This document shows positions 19,995 through 31,849 of a stretch of 64,000 nt of DNA, piece by piece; position 1 is the first letter of the stretch, and every line of letters begins with the position of its first letter. The position numbers and the translations under genes were made by a program. The stretch spans positions 848,501 to 912,500 of the forward strand of contig CAMXCT020002001.1 in the NCBI GenBank assembly GCA_947184155.2. The letters run 5' to 3'. Below the pieces are notes generated by a model that was not told the origin of the DNA, made no database searches, and saw only the letters and a list, made by a program, of their open reading frames with translations. The stretch comes from Cladocopium goreaui (taxonomy: Eukaryota > Sar > Dinophyceae > Suessiales > Symbiodiniaceae).

Positions 19995-20499
19995 AGAATA
20001 TGTAATGATATGTGGGGATGTGTCGATCCAAAAAAATCGACCCTATTTGCTCCATCAATGGGCACCAGGGCGCTTGGACTCATCGCCATGTAACCATCCA
20101 TCAGGATCCCGCAAACTATCCATGCTTGGAACTATCCAAATCACCTTCTCCTGTCATTTCATAGGCTTTTCATTTGGTGAAAGCCTCCTGTTTTCCTTGG
20201 TATCCCCCCATAGTTCGCTAGGCATCCATCAAACGCAAGGCGCCCTCTTGCACCGACTCCCTGGAGGGGACTCAGGGGACGGTTGGTTTTTTGGAAACCT
20301 GGAAACCTGGCCCGGTGATGTGGTGATGCGCTACATCTGTATACTATTAATACATCTTCTTTGGAAACTGAATATGCTGAAAAACAATGAATATCGCTTA
20401 AAGTTTCAGGCTTTTAAAAAACAGTGACTCATTGATCTACCAAACCAAGCTCTATAAAGTGTATAGGCTGTTCCAGGAATGCTACCGCTGTGAGTTCAC

Positions 20500-20605
20500 T
20501 CGCTGCTGCGCCTCCTTCCTTTCAACATCACACGTTGCCACTTCCGGCCGTCCAGTTCGCGAACCTGGCACCGTGGTGCCTTGCACCAGAGTTTCGATTG
20601 AAGCA
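20500..20605 (-). CDS. Exon candidate, edges uncertain
   Basis: GC-rich island; best frame TLVQGTTVPGSRTGRPEV then ATCDVERKEAQQR with donor GTGAAC. Two other frames are partly open. Confidence 0.35.
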
Positions 20606-20949
20606 GATTTGGATGAACAGAGATGGATGATGGATAGATTATATAAGCCGATTCAATTCAACAATGTACATATATATATATATATTTATAATCATATCTA
20701 AATAAGATGATATAAACATGATAAATAATAGAAAAAAATCTACCCCTTACAATCCCTGGGATAAGCCAACTTTTTCTTCGCATTTTGCCAAAGCTTCTCG
20801 TCGAGGCTTTCTTTACTGCCGGACCTGCAAACGAGAACAGTTGGGTCAACTGTCATCAGTTTTTCACCCCATTTTTTTTCGACCTGCAAACTGGCTAAAA
20901 ACTCATGAATCTTGCTTAGAAATGAATAGAACTGATGAGAATTGCCAGT

Positions 20950-21260
20950 TTGAATATGTTTGAAGGTATAAAGTGGGCTAATTTAGTTTCAAAATTGAAT
21001 GACTATAAATTGCCATGGAAGAAATTCAGTAAAAATTGCTGAAAATGGCAACATCGTTTTGGGGAGAGATGCCAACAAACATGGGGATGCTTTTGGGAAA
21101 TCTGTCAATTCTTGGATGGAACAAGACATTGAAAGAAAAAACATAGCGAAATGATTGTAGTTTTAAGCACAAAGTCTGATTTGTTTTGTGTTGGAAAGAC
21201 TCTTCGGGTATCTAAGAATGACAAAGTCAACTACCGTTTCCTGACCTGCATTCTTTTCTG
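20950..21260. other. No recognisable content
   Basis: Ordinary AT-rich intron-like sequence; I see no repeat family or convincing exon. Confidence 0.5.
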
Positions 21261-21262
21261 GA

Positions 21263-21316
21263 TACCCTCTAGTAATTTAACATGACTACGGACAACTACC
21301 ATTTAGTTCGATGATT
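21263..21316. mobile_element. Family A left half
   Basis: TACCCTCTAGTAATTTAAC, cut off by the next copy. Confidence 0.6.
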
Positions 21317-21433
21317 TACCCTCTGGTAAACTAACAGTTTGCTATTGAAAATTACCATAGAAATAGTGGATTTTCCCATTAATAGCATGGTGGATCTTTC
21401 CATAGTTTTTTGTAACAGTTTACCAGGCCGGTT
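21317..21433. mobile_element. Family A element, GGCC right end
   Basis: TACCCTCTGGTAAACTAAC left, AGTTTACCAGGCCGG right. Confidence 0.8.
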
Positions 21434-21739
21434 AAGTTGGTTTATAAACCATTATATTATAATCCCCATTAACTAGTTCGTTATATCTACCATAAAGCGT
21501 AGTTACCACATTATTATCATGGATAAATCGTTGTTATTCAGTTAACCGTAGTTATATCATGTTATATCTACCATAAACCGTAGTTGTTCAGTTAAAAAAT
21601 GCTGGATCTTCCAGTTCTGTTCTTCCATTTTTGAACCAACAAAGGGCCGGGCCGAGGGTTGGAGAAATTCATACCGCTCACTAGAGAAGTGCCCATGGAT
21701 CATCATCATTCCGGTGGAAAACCACCGGCTGATCCATAG

Positions 21740-21890
21740 CTAGAAATACATGTCTATATATATAGACAGTTATATATCATCATATATATATAATATATAT
21801 ATATATATAATATATATAATATAATATATACTATATTATATATATATCAGTTATATATCATTATATATATATATATGCTTATAACTGATT
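21740..21890. repeat. TA microsatellite
   Basis: (TA)n with ATCAGTTATATATCATTATA words. Confidence 0.9.
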
Positions 21891-22040
21891 ACATGTATTA
21901 GATAACTATAACATACTATAACTATAGATATACTTATAACTGGAACTGCACTTCCAAGTCCGAACAACCATTTGGGTGATGAAAAGAAACACCCAAAGAA
22001 ATCAGCATGTGTATACGCTGTTGTTCATACCAAAATACAT

Positions 22041-22168
22041 AAGGTGGTGCCCCCAAGATAGCTAAGTTGGCTTATAACTCCAATAACTATGGTTTATAGG
22101 TGATTTATCGAGCTAGTTTTCATGGGGTTTATAAACCAATAAACATAACGTTTGGGGGGCACCACCTT
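22041..22168. mobile_element. Family F element, most complete
   Basis: AAGGTGGTGCCCCC pairs with GGGGGGCACCACCTT; TAGCTAAGTTGGCTTATAAC and GGGTTTATAAACC inside. Confidence 0.7.
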
Positions 22169-22693
22169 GTAGGTTGTAGCTGGATGTTCAGCCTCCCATT
22201 CCGATGGCCCGATATGAAAAAAGACGATCGCATACGATTGCCATAGGCTCTGTTTTTCTTGGTGGCAAGTTACCAACTCATTTAACGAATTACATGTACA
22301 AAGATCTTGACTATGTGTCAATATGTATATATATATATGACATATCAATACACACCTATATATATATTTTCTAATATATCATATATATACACATACATAC
22401 ACATGTATTTATACACCCAAGGTAAACTGGAAGAAAGCAAGTTTGATTTTCTTCGACATATCGGATATGCTCTGGTCTCATCCAAGTCATTCGACCGTGA
22501 CTTAGTATTCCTCCATGTGGGATGATAATGATGAGATCACCCAGGTTACCTATGAATTCCGATTGTGTTTGAAAATTGGATTATCCCAAAAATAGTGAAT
22601 TTTAAGTTAGTCTACATACAAACCCAATGTATATGTACTACATAGCGGTATAATGTTATATCCGCTATAAACCCAAATTTTAACCGTTGCCAC

Positions 22694-22796
22694 CCCCTGA
22701 CACCGGCGGCAGCAAAGGGCGATCCGGCCTGAAGGCCGGGATCTTGCGATCGGTCGAGCGATACCTTGGTCATAGGGCGTTGGAACGGAACAGGTA
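22694..22796 (-). CDS. Exon candidate
   Basis: 103 nt. Acceptor TAACTAG, donor G|GTGGCA. Reads PVPFQRPMTKVSLDRSQ then DPGLQAGSPFAAAGVR. Confidence 0.55.
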
Positions 22797-22915
22797 CTAG
22801 TTACAATCACTAGTCAATGGAGATTCCCATACTTCACCTATATATTATAATAACTATGGTTTATAGGTGATATATCTATAATTCTATAGTTTATGGGGTT
22901 TATAAACCAATGGTT

Positions 22916-23015
22916 ATCTCAATGGAAATTTCCGGAGCCTACAATGGAGCTACGAGTCATACCATATTTTGGAGCCTAAAATTTTGTGGGGATCTTCCCT
23001 GAAAATTCATCCTAA
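22916..23015. mobile_element. Family E element, partial
   Basis: TCAATGGAAATTTCCGGAGCC and ACCATATTTTGGAGCC; right arm decayed. Confidence 0.5.
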
Positions 23016-23124
23016 ACTGATCTTTATGGGTATTTCAAACGGGGTCTAACTAAAGAAACATGGGGATGTGAGGGAAAAAAAAGGTTCCGAATTCAAGTTA
23101 GTAACTCGTTATTTGATGGAATTC

Positions 23125-23230
23125 TACCCTCTGGTGAACTAACATAGCAATGGAAAATCACCATTTTCAATGGGAAAATCCACTATTTCTATGGCCATTT
23201 TCCATTGCTATGTTAGTTCACCAGAGGGTA
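23125..23230. mobile_element. Family A element
   Basis: TACCCTCTGGTGAACTAAC / GTTAGTTCACCAGAGGGTA: both arms share the same A to G change. Confidence 0.9.
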
Positions 23231-23355
23231 AGCCAGCTGTAAAATGCTATCAATGGATAGACAATATCCCAGCGAGGTAACTTCTTCGCCAGGTTGATGA
23301 ACCACCCCGGCCGAATCACACATGTCCCAGCCAAGACCACCCAAACCTTGCTTTT

Positions 23356-23460
23356 TACCCTCTGGTTATGTTAAAATAGCTATGGGAAATGGCCATTTAT
23401 AGCGGATTTTCCCATTGAAAATGGTGATTTGCCATAGTTATGTTAGTTTACCAGAGGGTA
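23356..23460. mobile_element. Family A element
   Basis: TACCCTCTGGTTATG left, TTAGTTTACCAGAGGGTA right. Confidence 0.85.
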
Positions 23461-24003
23461 GATTCAACACTTGAAATAAAGAAAACACTGTAACTGTTCA
23501 TCAGCAAACTATTCATAGTCCATAAACACTCACCACTGCTCGAAATCATCATGTTCCTTCGTTTAACCCACATGTTTGCTGGATATACCGCCGTTTTATC
23601 TTGTGGTTTGAAAACCAATTTTCTAAATTCTTATGCCCATATTTAGCGCATAATACCCCAGGAAATCCACATTCGTGTTGGACAAACAATCATGTATAGT
23701 TCCAAACCATTTGTTTTGGTGAAATCCTCATCTTCACAAATTATGTTTCCAAAGATGCTAAAATCTACAATTGCGTATCATTGTTTGATGGTAAACCAGT
23801 AAAATCGTCCCATATTCCCAATTTTCTTGGTCAAAGGAAATGTTTTTTCCCGGTAATGTCTAGTGCTTTATGAAATCCAACCCCAATGTTCCACCATTTC
23901 CCAAGGTTTTCAACATTTTTCATTTTTCCATGAACTTTCCTATAGTTTCCAACGTTTTTCCCACATTTTCCACGCGTTTTTCCCATCTTTTCCCGCCCCG
24001 GAC

Positions 24004-24133
24004 CTCGCGCCGGCGGCCGCTGCTCCAGCGCCGCCAGCTGCAGCCGCAGAAACGCACGCAGCGCTGCTGCGGCGCTTCGGCCCAGGTCGCGGGGGGCGGC
24101 GATGTTCTGCGAGAGGAAGCGCAGAGCTGGAAC
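24004..24133 (-). CDS. Exon candidate, Ala/Leu/Arg-rich helix
   Basis: 130 nt in the strongest GC island of the window. Acceptor AGCTCCCCAG, donor G|GTCCGG. Reads VPALRFLSQNIAAPRD, LGRSAAAALRAFLRLQLA and ALEQRPPAR. The two plus-strand ORFs across it are shadows. Confidence 0.6.
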
Positions 24134-24450
24134 CTGGGGAGCTACTCGGAGCTACTAAGCCTGCTTAGATGGGCCATGGAGTTAGTTAACTAGCTAGTAA
24201 ATGGATTATAATTGGGATATATGGGCTTATATCCCCAGTTATTAACCAGTTAGCTAATCCTATGGCCCATCTAAGTGGTCACGTCACATTAACCTAAGGT
24301 TTACAGGGGAAGATTGTTAGTTAATGGGAATATTAAAATTTGAGTCTGATAATCTCAGTCGCGATTTTTAGGGGGATATAACATTATACAACTATTAGAC
24401 GATATATTGGGTTTGTATGTAGACTAACTTTAAATTCACCATTTTAGGGA

Positions 24451-24560
24451 TACCCTCTGGTAAACTAACATAGCTATTGAAAATGGCCATAGACATAGTG
24501 GATTTACCCATTAAAAATGGTGGATCTTTCCATAGTTATGTAAACGTTTACCATAGGGTA
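24451..24560. mobile_element. Family A element
   Basis: TACCCTCTGGTAAACTAAC left, ACGTTTACCATAGGGTA right. Confidence 0.85.
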
Positions 24561-25503
24561 AGGTTTACAAGGGAAATCTTTAAACTAGGTTTAATGGTTT
24601 AATGGATATAAAGCCATGAATTGGGATAGTAATGGCAAGAGTAATAGATATCAAAATAGAAACTAATCTTTTCTAGTGATGATAGAAATATGAACGAAAT
24701 AGTATTTTTTCATGGAACATGTCAGGCAATCATTCCACTAAGCCACAAAAAAAACATCTATAAAGCCATTCATGGTAGTATATCTATAGTTAATGAGAAT
24801 ATTAGTCTGATTCTTAGATGGGAATATTAGTCTATAGTTAAAGCCATTCATGGTAGTATATTAGTATATCATGGGAATATAGTAATTCATGGTAATATAT
24901 AGTCTGATAATATCATGCGATTTTTCTTCGGATTTTTTTGGGGATATAATGGAACCTGGGCAGATGATTTGGAGCTTCTAATCGATCGATGGGATCGCAT
25001 TAAGAGGAAAATATACCCCAGTGCTTTAAGGGGAAATATCTATATCATGAAGCCACTACATCACGTTTAATCAGAAGATATCTACCATCAAGGGAAATAT
25101 TAACGGGTTTCAATTGGATTTAATGTGGCTTCTGGGGATTTGTAGTGGGATTAGATTAGGTTAGCTTGGATTTAAACAAACATAAACTGAAATATAGCTT
25201 ATAACATTGATATGGAGATTACATGGGATTTAACCAACTATCAATGGGAATTCAACGGCATATTTTCTATGAATGGTTGGTTTCTTTCACCCAATCAGGA
25301 AGTCATCATAGATGATAGTGGGATGTAAAGATGATATAAGCTGAACTGGTGCAGTTGGTTTAATTGATTCAGTGTTTTCATGAGATGTGAAAGGGATTAC
25401 CAGGATTTACGAGATTTAGTAAGCCATTGATCTGTAGCCAATCCTCTTTTGCCCTAGTATTCGTGCTTGGCAATGGAGATTCATGCACTCTCATGTCATT
25501 AAC

Positions 25504-25532
25504 CTGTTTGCTGGAAACGAACTCAAGCTCAG
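25504..25532 (-). CDS. Mini-exon candidate, duplicated copy 2
   Basis: 29 nt between CTTCTTCAG and donor CAG|GTTAAT. Paralogous to 25702-25734; both sit in a duplicated ~205-bp segment. Confidence 0.4.
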
Positions 25533-25701
25533 CTGAAGAAGGACAAAGAAATTCACGCGAGTTCAAACGCCAAACAATGGAGTTATAAAATAGCATGTTG
25601 CAAAAACATAGTTCGTTTTGGGCACCCCCAAAACATGACAAAATGCCTTTTACCTCAGAGAACACAGGCAATGGAGATTCACGCGGTCTCATGTCACTCA
25701 C

Positions 25702-25734
25702 TTGTCTGTGGCTGCTGGAAAGGAACCCAATCGA
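25702..25734 (-). CDS. Mini-exon candidate, duplicated copy 1
   Basis: 33 nt between acceptor TTCACCTCAG and consensus donor GTGAGT. Reads SIGFLSSSHRQ. Alternatively the whole 132-codon frame 25378-25776 is coding. Confidence 0.45.
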
Positions 25735-26137
25735 CTGAGGTGAATAATAAGGAAAAAGAAATTCGCGCGAGTTCAAATGTCACAGAACTGAGGCAAAATA
25801 GCTTTTTTTTTGTTAAAAAAAAGGCTTGTTTTTCGGACCCCCCAAAACATGAAGAAATGCCATGTTACCTCAGAAAACACAGGCAAAATGCAAAACACAT
25901 GCAAAATTACGTGCATTTTGTGCTTGCCAAGGTGTCAAAAATACTGCAAAATTCTCAAAGTTGATGACTTCATGAAATCGCAGACTGTTAGTTTACCGCA
26001 GAGGGAAACGTTTGACTTGTTGGTTTTTTAACCCCATTAACTATAGTTATATTCTACCATAAACATCCATAAACCATAGCTATACCACCATCTTTATAGC
26101 CATTTTTGATACCCCAAACTGCCCAACATCTTCCCAC

Positions 26138-26285
26138 AGCTAGACCCTGCAAGCAACGACCGTGGCCGCAGCTCCTTCGCTCTCCAAGCCTCGCGCGCTA
26201 CGGCGCGCAGAAGCTTCCAGTTCTGCTGGGCTATCTGGCCTTGCAATGGAGGCCGGGGCCCAGGGGATCCATCCAGGAGCCAAAC
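26138..26285 (-). CDS. Exon candidate
   Basis: Acceptor CCCCGTAG; reads VWLLDGSPGPRPPLQGQ, IAQQNWKLLRAVAREAW then RAKELRPRSLLAGSS. Donor GTGGGA is a guess. Overlapping ORFs on both strands are shadows. Confidence 0.6.
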
Positions 26286-26355
26286 CTACGGGGAGTTCAC
26301 GGGTCATTTCGTGAGGATATGAGATTAGGTGCAAAAGTTAAATGAGATGGGGATG

Positions 26356-26465
26356 TAGCCGCCTGTAAACTAACATAGATGAGGTTTACACCCATCATTT
26401 GTAGCTTATTTTCCGAAACCATTGGTTTTCATGGGTTTTCCACATCTTATGTTTACCCTAGGGTA
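26356..26465. mobile_element. Family A element, strongly decayed
   Basis: CTGTAAACTAACATAG left part and TTATGTTTACCCTAGGGTA right part. Confidence 0.4.
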
Positions 26466-27108
26466 ACCAATCAATGTGGGGATTGGAATAAATAATTTAG
26501 CCAACTTTATATGATCTTCATGGGAGTAACCAGCCAGGGGATATAGTGGCTTTTTGTGAAGTTTTTGCTGGGATCAAAGGAGAGCAACAGAATACAAACG
26601 TCGCTAGATGCCTGGTGCACTCACTATTGCTGTTGTAGGGAATATTAGAGGAACCAAGTAAAGATTGGATATATCCACCATACCACAAGATTTGAGCCCC
26701 GGATTTTTCTCAAATCTCGAAAAGGTGGGAGAATTTCACTTTCACAAGCACTTAGATCATCAGTGGCTCGTTGTCATTTCGCTGAACAAGGCCGTGCTGA
26801 ATTTCGGTGAATTTCCATCTTTTGGGCCTTCATCACACTTTTTTGGTGTGGTAGTTGAGGCCCAAAATACCAGAGATTTCAATTGTTGTCCTTATGTTTG
26901 TAAATCGGTTTATCATGCCATAAATGGGGTGAGTAATTTCCATTTTGTGGTGTTTTATATATATATATATAAATAGACACGTTGGAAGCGTCTCTATTTC
27001 GAAGGCGACATCCCCATTTCTGGCCGTCCGTTTCAGATCAAGATCAAAATGGTTTCGCCGCAGCTTCCGATGTGCATCCAGCGTGACTGAAACATGCCAT
27101 GTATAGCA

Positions 27109-27146
27109 TCAAATAGATGTGAATGGGTGCCAAGAATCAGTAACCT
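27109..27146 (-). CDS. C-terminal exon candidate
   Basis: Starts at the family A acceptor CCAG; reads (E)VTDSWHPFTSI then TGA. In frame with exon 27249-27348. Confidence 0.5.
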
Positions 27147-27259
27147 CTGGTAAACTAACAGTTTGCTATTGAAAATGGACCATAGACATCGTTGATTTAC
27201 CCATTAATAGCATGGTGGATCTGTCCATCGTTTTTTGTTAACGTTTACCAGGCCGGGTA
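27141..27259. mobile_element. Family A element between two coding pieces
   Basis: TAACCTCTGGTAAACTAAC left, GTTTACCAGGCCGGGTA right. GT and AG inside its inverted ends would act as splice sites on the minus strand. Confidence 0.8.
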
Positions 27260-27348
27260 TTATTCTTGGGATTCCTTGAGGAAACACCCAGGCGCCTCAG
27301 CATGGATGACACCACGCATCGCAAAGCCAAGTCCACTTCAGCCAAATC
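27249..27348 (-). CDS. Exon candidate
   Basis: Acceptor TAATCCCAG; reads QDLAEVDLALRCVVSS, MLRRLGVSSRNPKNN, then TRP encoded by the element end; donor CCTG|GTAAACG is inside the element. Confidence 0.55.
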
Positions 27349-27399
27349 CTGGGATTACGACAGTCTCAGTGCAGTATGCCCCTCAGTATGTGAACCTGT

Positions 27400-27510
27400 A
27401 TATATATATATACATACATATATAATCACATATATATATATATGATGATATATATATATAATATTTAATATTTAATATATAATCATTCATATATATATAT
27501 ATATATATTC
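27400..27510. repeat. TA microsatellite
   Basis: Several (TA)n runs with ATATTTAATATTTAATA. Confidence 0.9.
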
Positions 27511-27802
27511 TATTTCTAGAGGCATGTAACTGGATATGTGGGCATGTAAGTGTATGTTACTATGTGTCTGCGTATGTATATGTGCAACAAGTAACTTCCG
27601 TAGATGCTGAGAAAAACGTGAACAAGTACAATACATATATATATATATCAAAACAATACAACAATGGTCACCAATGTATGTATCAAATACACAAGTTACC
27701 TTCAGCAGCAGAAGTGGCATGTGTTCCAATCTGTTGATCCCGATTTTTGTTGAATGCCATGTCAATTGTCCTCAGGGGCTTCCCTACTATCAATACAACT
27801 AC

Positions 27803-27870
27803 CCGGCCTGGTAAACTAACACTTTGCGACATAGAACATGGCCATTTATAACATTGTATAACATTTATAG
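27803..27870. mobile_element. Family A left half, GGCC end
   Basis: CCCGGCCTGGTAAACTAAC followed by interior words; no right end. Confidence 0.6.
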
Positions 27871-28177
27871 CATTTGCTATTTATTGAACATGATTATATG
27901 TAGACATATATAACATTATATAACCTTCATCCCAGTGATAATACCAGTTCGGTCCTAGACTAGTTGGTTTGATCCTGATTTTCCATAATACCAAATCATT
28001 GAAATCTGCAAAATATATCCCATGGTAAATCCAATCTTTACAAACATGGTATCTATTTGTGAATACCCCTTACTAAATGGTTAATATCCCTCACTATCGG
28101 GGCAAATATTCCATCCCCTCGCTACAAACTATATCCCATGTTCTTAAATAGATGGGTACTTCATTAATCTCAATCGG

Positions 28178-28281
28178 TACCCTCTGGTAAACTAACATAG
28201 CTATTGAAAATGGCCGTTTATAATGAATTTTCACATTAAAAATTGTGATTTTCCATAGTTATGTTAGTTTACCAGAGGGTA
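28178..28281. mobile_element. Family A element
   Basis: Near-perfect ends TACCCTCTGGTAAACTAAC and GTTAGTTTACCAGAGGGTA. Confidence 0.9.
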
Positions 28282-28559
28282 AATACAGTATCCAATTTTG
28301 ACAAAACAAATATTTGGGAAACCCCTCTATAAATCACTGATTTTCCAGCACGCCAACCTTTGACTACCGAATGGATCCGAATGGTATATCCTATGAATTT
28401 CTAACTGAACCTCAATTTATCCCATCAATATCCCATTAAATCACTATAGAGAAACCCATTCAATGTCCATTAATATCCCACTAGAATCCCCATCAAAATC
28501 ACCATCAGAATCTCATTGACCTTCCATCCGCCACCGGTGGTGTCTCCTGTTTCTTCACC

Positions 28560-28700
28560 TTCGGCACCTCATCTCTTCTTCTCCCACAGCCGCGCCCGGC
28601 GCACGCGAAGCCGGCCACGCCCTTTGCGTTGCCCGCCAGCTTCGCGGCGGCTTCACGGCAGGCGTCGGGCGGCTGGGCGGACGCCACCTCACAGTCCAGG
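28560..28700 (-). CDS. Exon candidate, edges uncertain
   Basis: GC-rich island. Reads LDCEVASAQPPDACREAA then AKLAGNAKGVAGFACAGRG. Confidence 0.4.
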
Positions 28701-28732
28701 TTGGGGCTCCTCCAGTTGTAACTTATATAGTT

Positions 28733-28831
28733 TATATGAAGGTTTCCTAAAATGGGGGTACCCCCAAAATGGATTGTTTATAAATTTTATAATTCAGGGG
28801 TATCCCCATTTTAGGAAACCTCCATATGAAC
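28733..28831. mobile_element. Family D element, best preserved
   Basis: GAAGGTTTCCTAAAATGGGG pairs with TCCCCATTTTAGGAAACC. Confidence 0.7.
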
Positions 28832-29264
28832 CCCATGAAATAAACCCAACAACCTTGATCAGTTCGACTGGGTCATGTTATTGTCTCTTTTAGTTCATTG
28901 CCGATAAAACTCATGAATACTATAGTCTTATCATGCTACATCCCCAATAAACCCAACAGTTCACCAAGTTCTGTTTACCAACTTAGCTATCGTTTGGTGG
29001 CCCGACCTTGTAGAAATTGTGAGACTCATGCGGGTTTACTGGGATTTAAGCAACCAATTGATGCAAAGGGGGATTTGCAGGAGGTACCCACAAACAGCTG
29101 TTTTAATTGGGACACGTTGCTAAGCCATTGGATATCATTGGATTTTTAAGTTTTCCCCCAAATTCTCACACAAACCCACGACACTGATCATAATGACCAT
29201 CCCACCAAACTAAAGGAAATGATCGTTTTTTCCCCCAACAGCGTAAGCTATTGGGGTTCCCAGC

Positions 29265-29480
29265 CCAGAATAGCTCCGGTGTGCACTGGTGCAGGCGCCG
29301 GGTCAGGTTGAACGAGTTTCCGGAGAAGGCTCCGAAGGTTCCCGTGAAGGTCTGGGAGGCTTTGGTGCAGAGCCAGGTCAGGTTCAACAGGGATCTGGAG
29401 AAGGTTCCGGAGAAGGTGTGGGAGGCTTTGGAGCATGCTGAAGTGTTTCCAGCGCTTGGCTTCGCAGCACGCTTCAGAAA
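29265..29480. repeat. Imperfect tandem repeat, possibly coding
   Basis: Blocks GGTTCCGGAGAAGGTGTGG, GTTCCCGTGAAGGTCTGGG and CAGGTCAGGTTCAACAGGG recur. All three plus frames and some minus frames stay open because the unit is near a multiple of three. I associate QSQVRFNR / PEKVWEAL strings with Symbiodiniaceae predicted proteins, from memory only. Confidence 0.5.
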
Positions 29481-29775
29481 GATTCGTAAAACTAAAACGT
29501 TGCGGCTGTTGGGGATACCACCGAAGCTTATTTGGTTTTAAGTCTATGTTTGAGGCGAATTCTCCCATGTAAGATCATGATGAATCCTCATGTTCGTCTC
29601 CCCATATGTTTGCTGGCTAAAGACCCCCCCGAATCTCTGCAGATGAATCTTGCGTTGAAATCAAGCGTTGTTTGCTGTTGAAGCCACAGCAGAATCTCCA
29701 AGATCTCCCAATGTCTTCTTGGTGAGCTCCCCATATGTTGCTGAACTTTCCAGTCTATCCCCTCATCCCATCCAC

Positions 29776-29972
29776 CATCTGACTATGACATTCACACTTT
29801 GCCATGGAAAATCACCATTTTTAATAGGTAAACCATCTATTTCTATGGCCATTTTCTGGTTATTTAGCTATGAAAAAACTATGACCCATTGATTCATAGA
29901 TGATTTTCCCAGCTAGAAACATCCATTTATTTTGGGGATTTTCCATGGCGAACTGTTAGTCATGACCACAGG
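29776..29972. mobile_element. Two nested family A elements, decayed
   Basis: CACTTTGCCATGGAAAATCACC starts one; a second begins TTTCTGGTTATTTAGC within it; shared end GTCATGACCACAGGG. Confidence 0.5.
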
Positions 29973-31234
29973 GAACCTCAGCTGCTTCCATCAAGGACTG
30001 CTGTGGTTCCAGGATGGTCCCCTCGAGAGATCTGTAGTTCGTGCGTCCTGGATCTTCACGTAGCGAGATGGCTAGAAGTGTCTCCTGGCTATGGGAACCA
30101 CTCGTTTTTTCGAAGTTTAATGAAGTGAATGCTATGGGAACCAAAGTTGGTTATATAAATGAACATTATCTTATATCTATATTGTATATCATCTAATTTG
30201 GGTTATCCTATTAACTCACTTAATCCGAATTCCAAAGTTAGTGAGAAAAAATGAGATGATCCTCTGAAGCAATATGTTTCCCACTAGTTAGTAGCCATAG
30301 TTACACCTCCATGTTTAAGTGGGATAAGCCATTTATAACTAGTGAGAAACATAATTATTACTATGGTTACTATGGGATATTAGTAAGTATAACGAGTTAT
30401 ATATAATATATATATAATATTCCATTATTCCATGGTATACAATGCCATTTATATGGGATAAACCACTGAAGCCGATGATAGGGTAGCAACGGCAATTGTA
30501 GTCGCGAAAACATGACAAAAGACCAAATAATAACAGCACATGTATAGATAACGATATTTTACATGTAAGAATTGAATAACTGAGTATTTGTATTCTGTAA
30601 CAAGCATTGCAATATTACAAGAATAAACATAATCATAGTCATACATACATACATGCAATATCAAACACCAAACAAAAGGCAATGAAGCAGCCGCACACGG
30701 AAGAAGTGTAACACAGAATGCCCCAAACTTGCCGTTTCCGATCAGAAAAATACCTGTCCAAACACATCCTTTATCTGGGGTGGCTCTTCCATTTCAATGC
30801 TAAATTTCAGTATGCGGACAAACATGAACATCAAACTGGTTCGTCTGGATCAAACAAGTTGATGGTTGATCATAATTGTCTCTCTTAAAATTGCCGAATT
30901 TGTTGACTTTTGGACAAACCGATGTCATATTTCAGGCTATAAACCATGATATGTCCGCATTGTGGTTGGTTTATATCCTAGTACATCCCAAGTTTATCAT
31001 CCCATTTTGTGGCTATGCATGTCTAAGAATCAACCGACCCATGTCATAGTGTTGATTAAGCTTATGTTCCATCATATCCAATTAATTACATCCCACGATA
31101 TCCCTATTATATCCTCAATATATCCGCATTATAGATGCCATAATAGGATGTAATTAATTGGATGCCATCCCTATTATATCCCTATTATATCCTCATTAAT
31201 ATATCCGCTTGCGCGTTTTTGTTGAAGGCAAAAC

Positions 31235-31350
31235 CTGCCATCGCCAAGAATCTGCATCGCTGCAGAGTTCCCCGAAGGAACCTTAGTTCGAGTTCAACGG
31301 TCAGTTTGGTGAATGCTTTCAAGTCGTGCATGTTGCAAGTGTGTCCTGTT
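31235..31350 (-). CDS. Exon candidate
   Basis: 116 nt. Acceptor TGAAATAG, donor G|GTTTTG. Reads TGHTCNMHDLKAFTKLT then VELELRFLRGTLQRCRF, LAMA. The plus ORF here is a shadow. Confidence 0.55.
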
Positions 31351-31654
31351 CTATTTCAATCTCGTGATTCCGAATTTTCTAAGCGCAGTCTAAGAGTTCG
31401 TTGCCTTAGAAAATAAGAACAAATAAAGATTCCCAATTGTATAATAAACATTAATAGACTCAATTTACATTAAGTTACAGGTTTTGAAGCCATGTTTCCG
31501 GCAGTGAAAACCAGCAATTCTTTGGCCCTATGTGTTTTCCAAGAAGAATGTAACCAGCATAAGCCCGAAAGCCTGAAAGTCTCGAAGACCTTCAAGGTGA
31601 TGCCCTGTATCTAGCTAAGTTGGTTTAACTAAGTTAACTAGGGTCTATGGCGAT

Positions 31655-31769
31655 TACCATCTGGTTATTTAACAGTTTGCCATGGAAAACCACCATTTTT
31701 AATAGGTAAACCCTCTATAAATAGGCAATTGTCCCATTTTCCATGGCTATGTTAAATAACCAGAGGGTA
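31655..31769. mobile_element. Family A element
   Basis: TACCATCTGGTTATTTAAC and GTTAAATAACCAGAGGGTA. Confidence 0.85.
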
Positions 31770-31778
31770 TATATTATA

Positions 31779-31849
31779 TGGGGGTTCCTGAAATGGGGGT
31801 ACCCTAAAGTCATCCAATTATAGATGTTATAGATGGATGTAACCCCCAT
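31779..31849. mobile_element. Family D element, short
   Basis: TATGGGGGTTCCTGAAATGG and GATGTAACCCCCATA. Confidence 0.5.

Larger units (their letters stand above)
25470..25885. repeat. Tandem duplication, unit ~205 bp, 2 copies
   Basis: GGCAATGGAGATTCA recurs at about 25670; CCCCCAAAACATGA and CTCAGA(G/A)AACACAGGCAA recur too. Confidence 0.75.
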
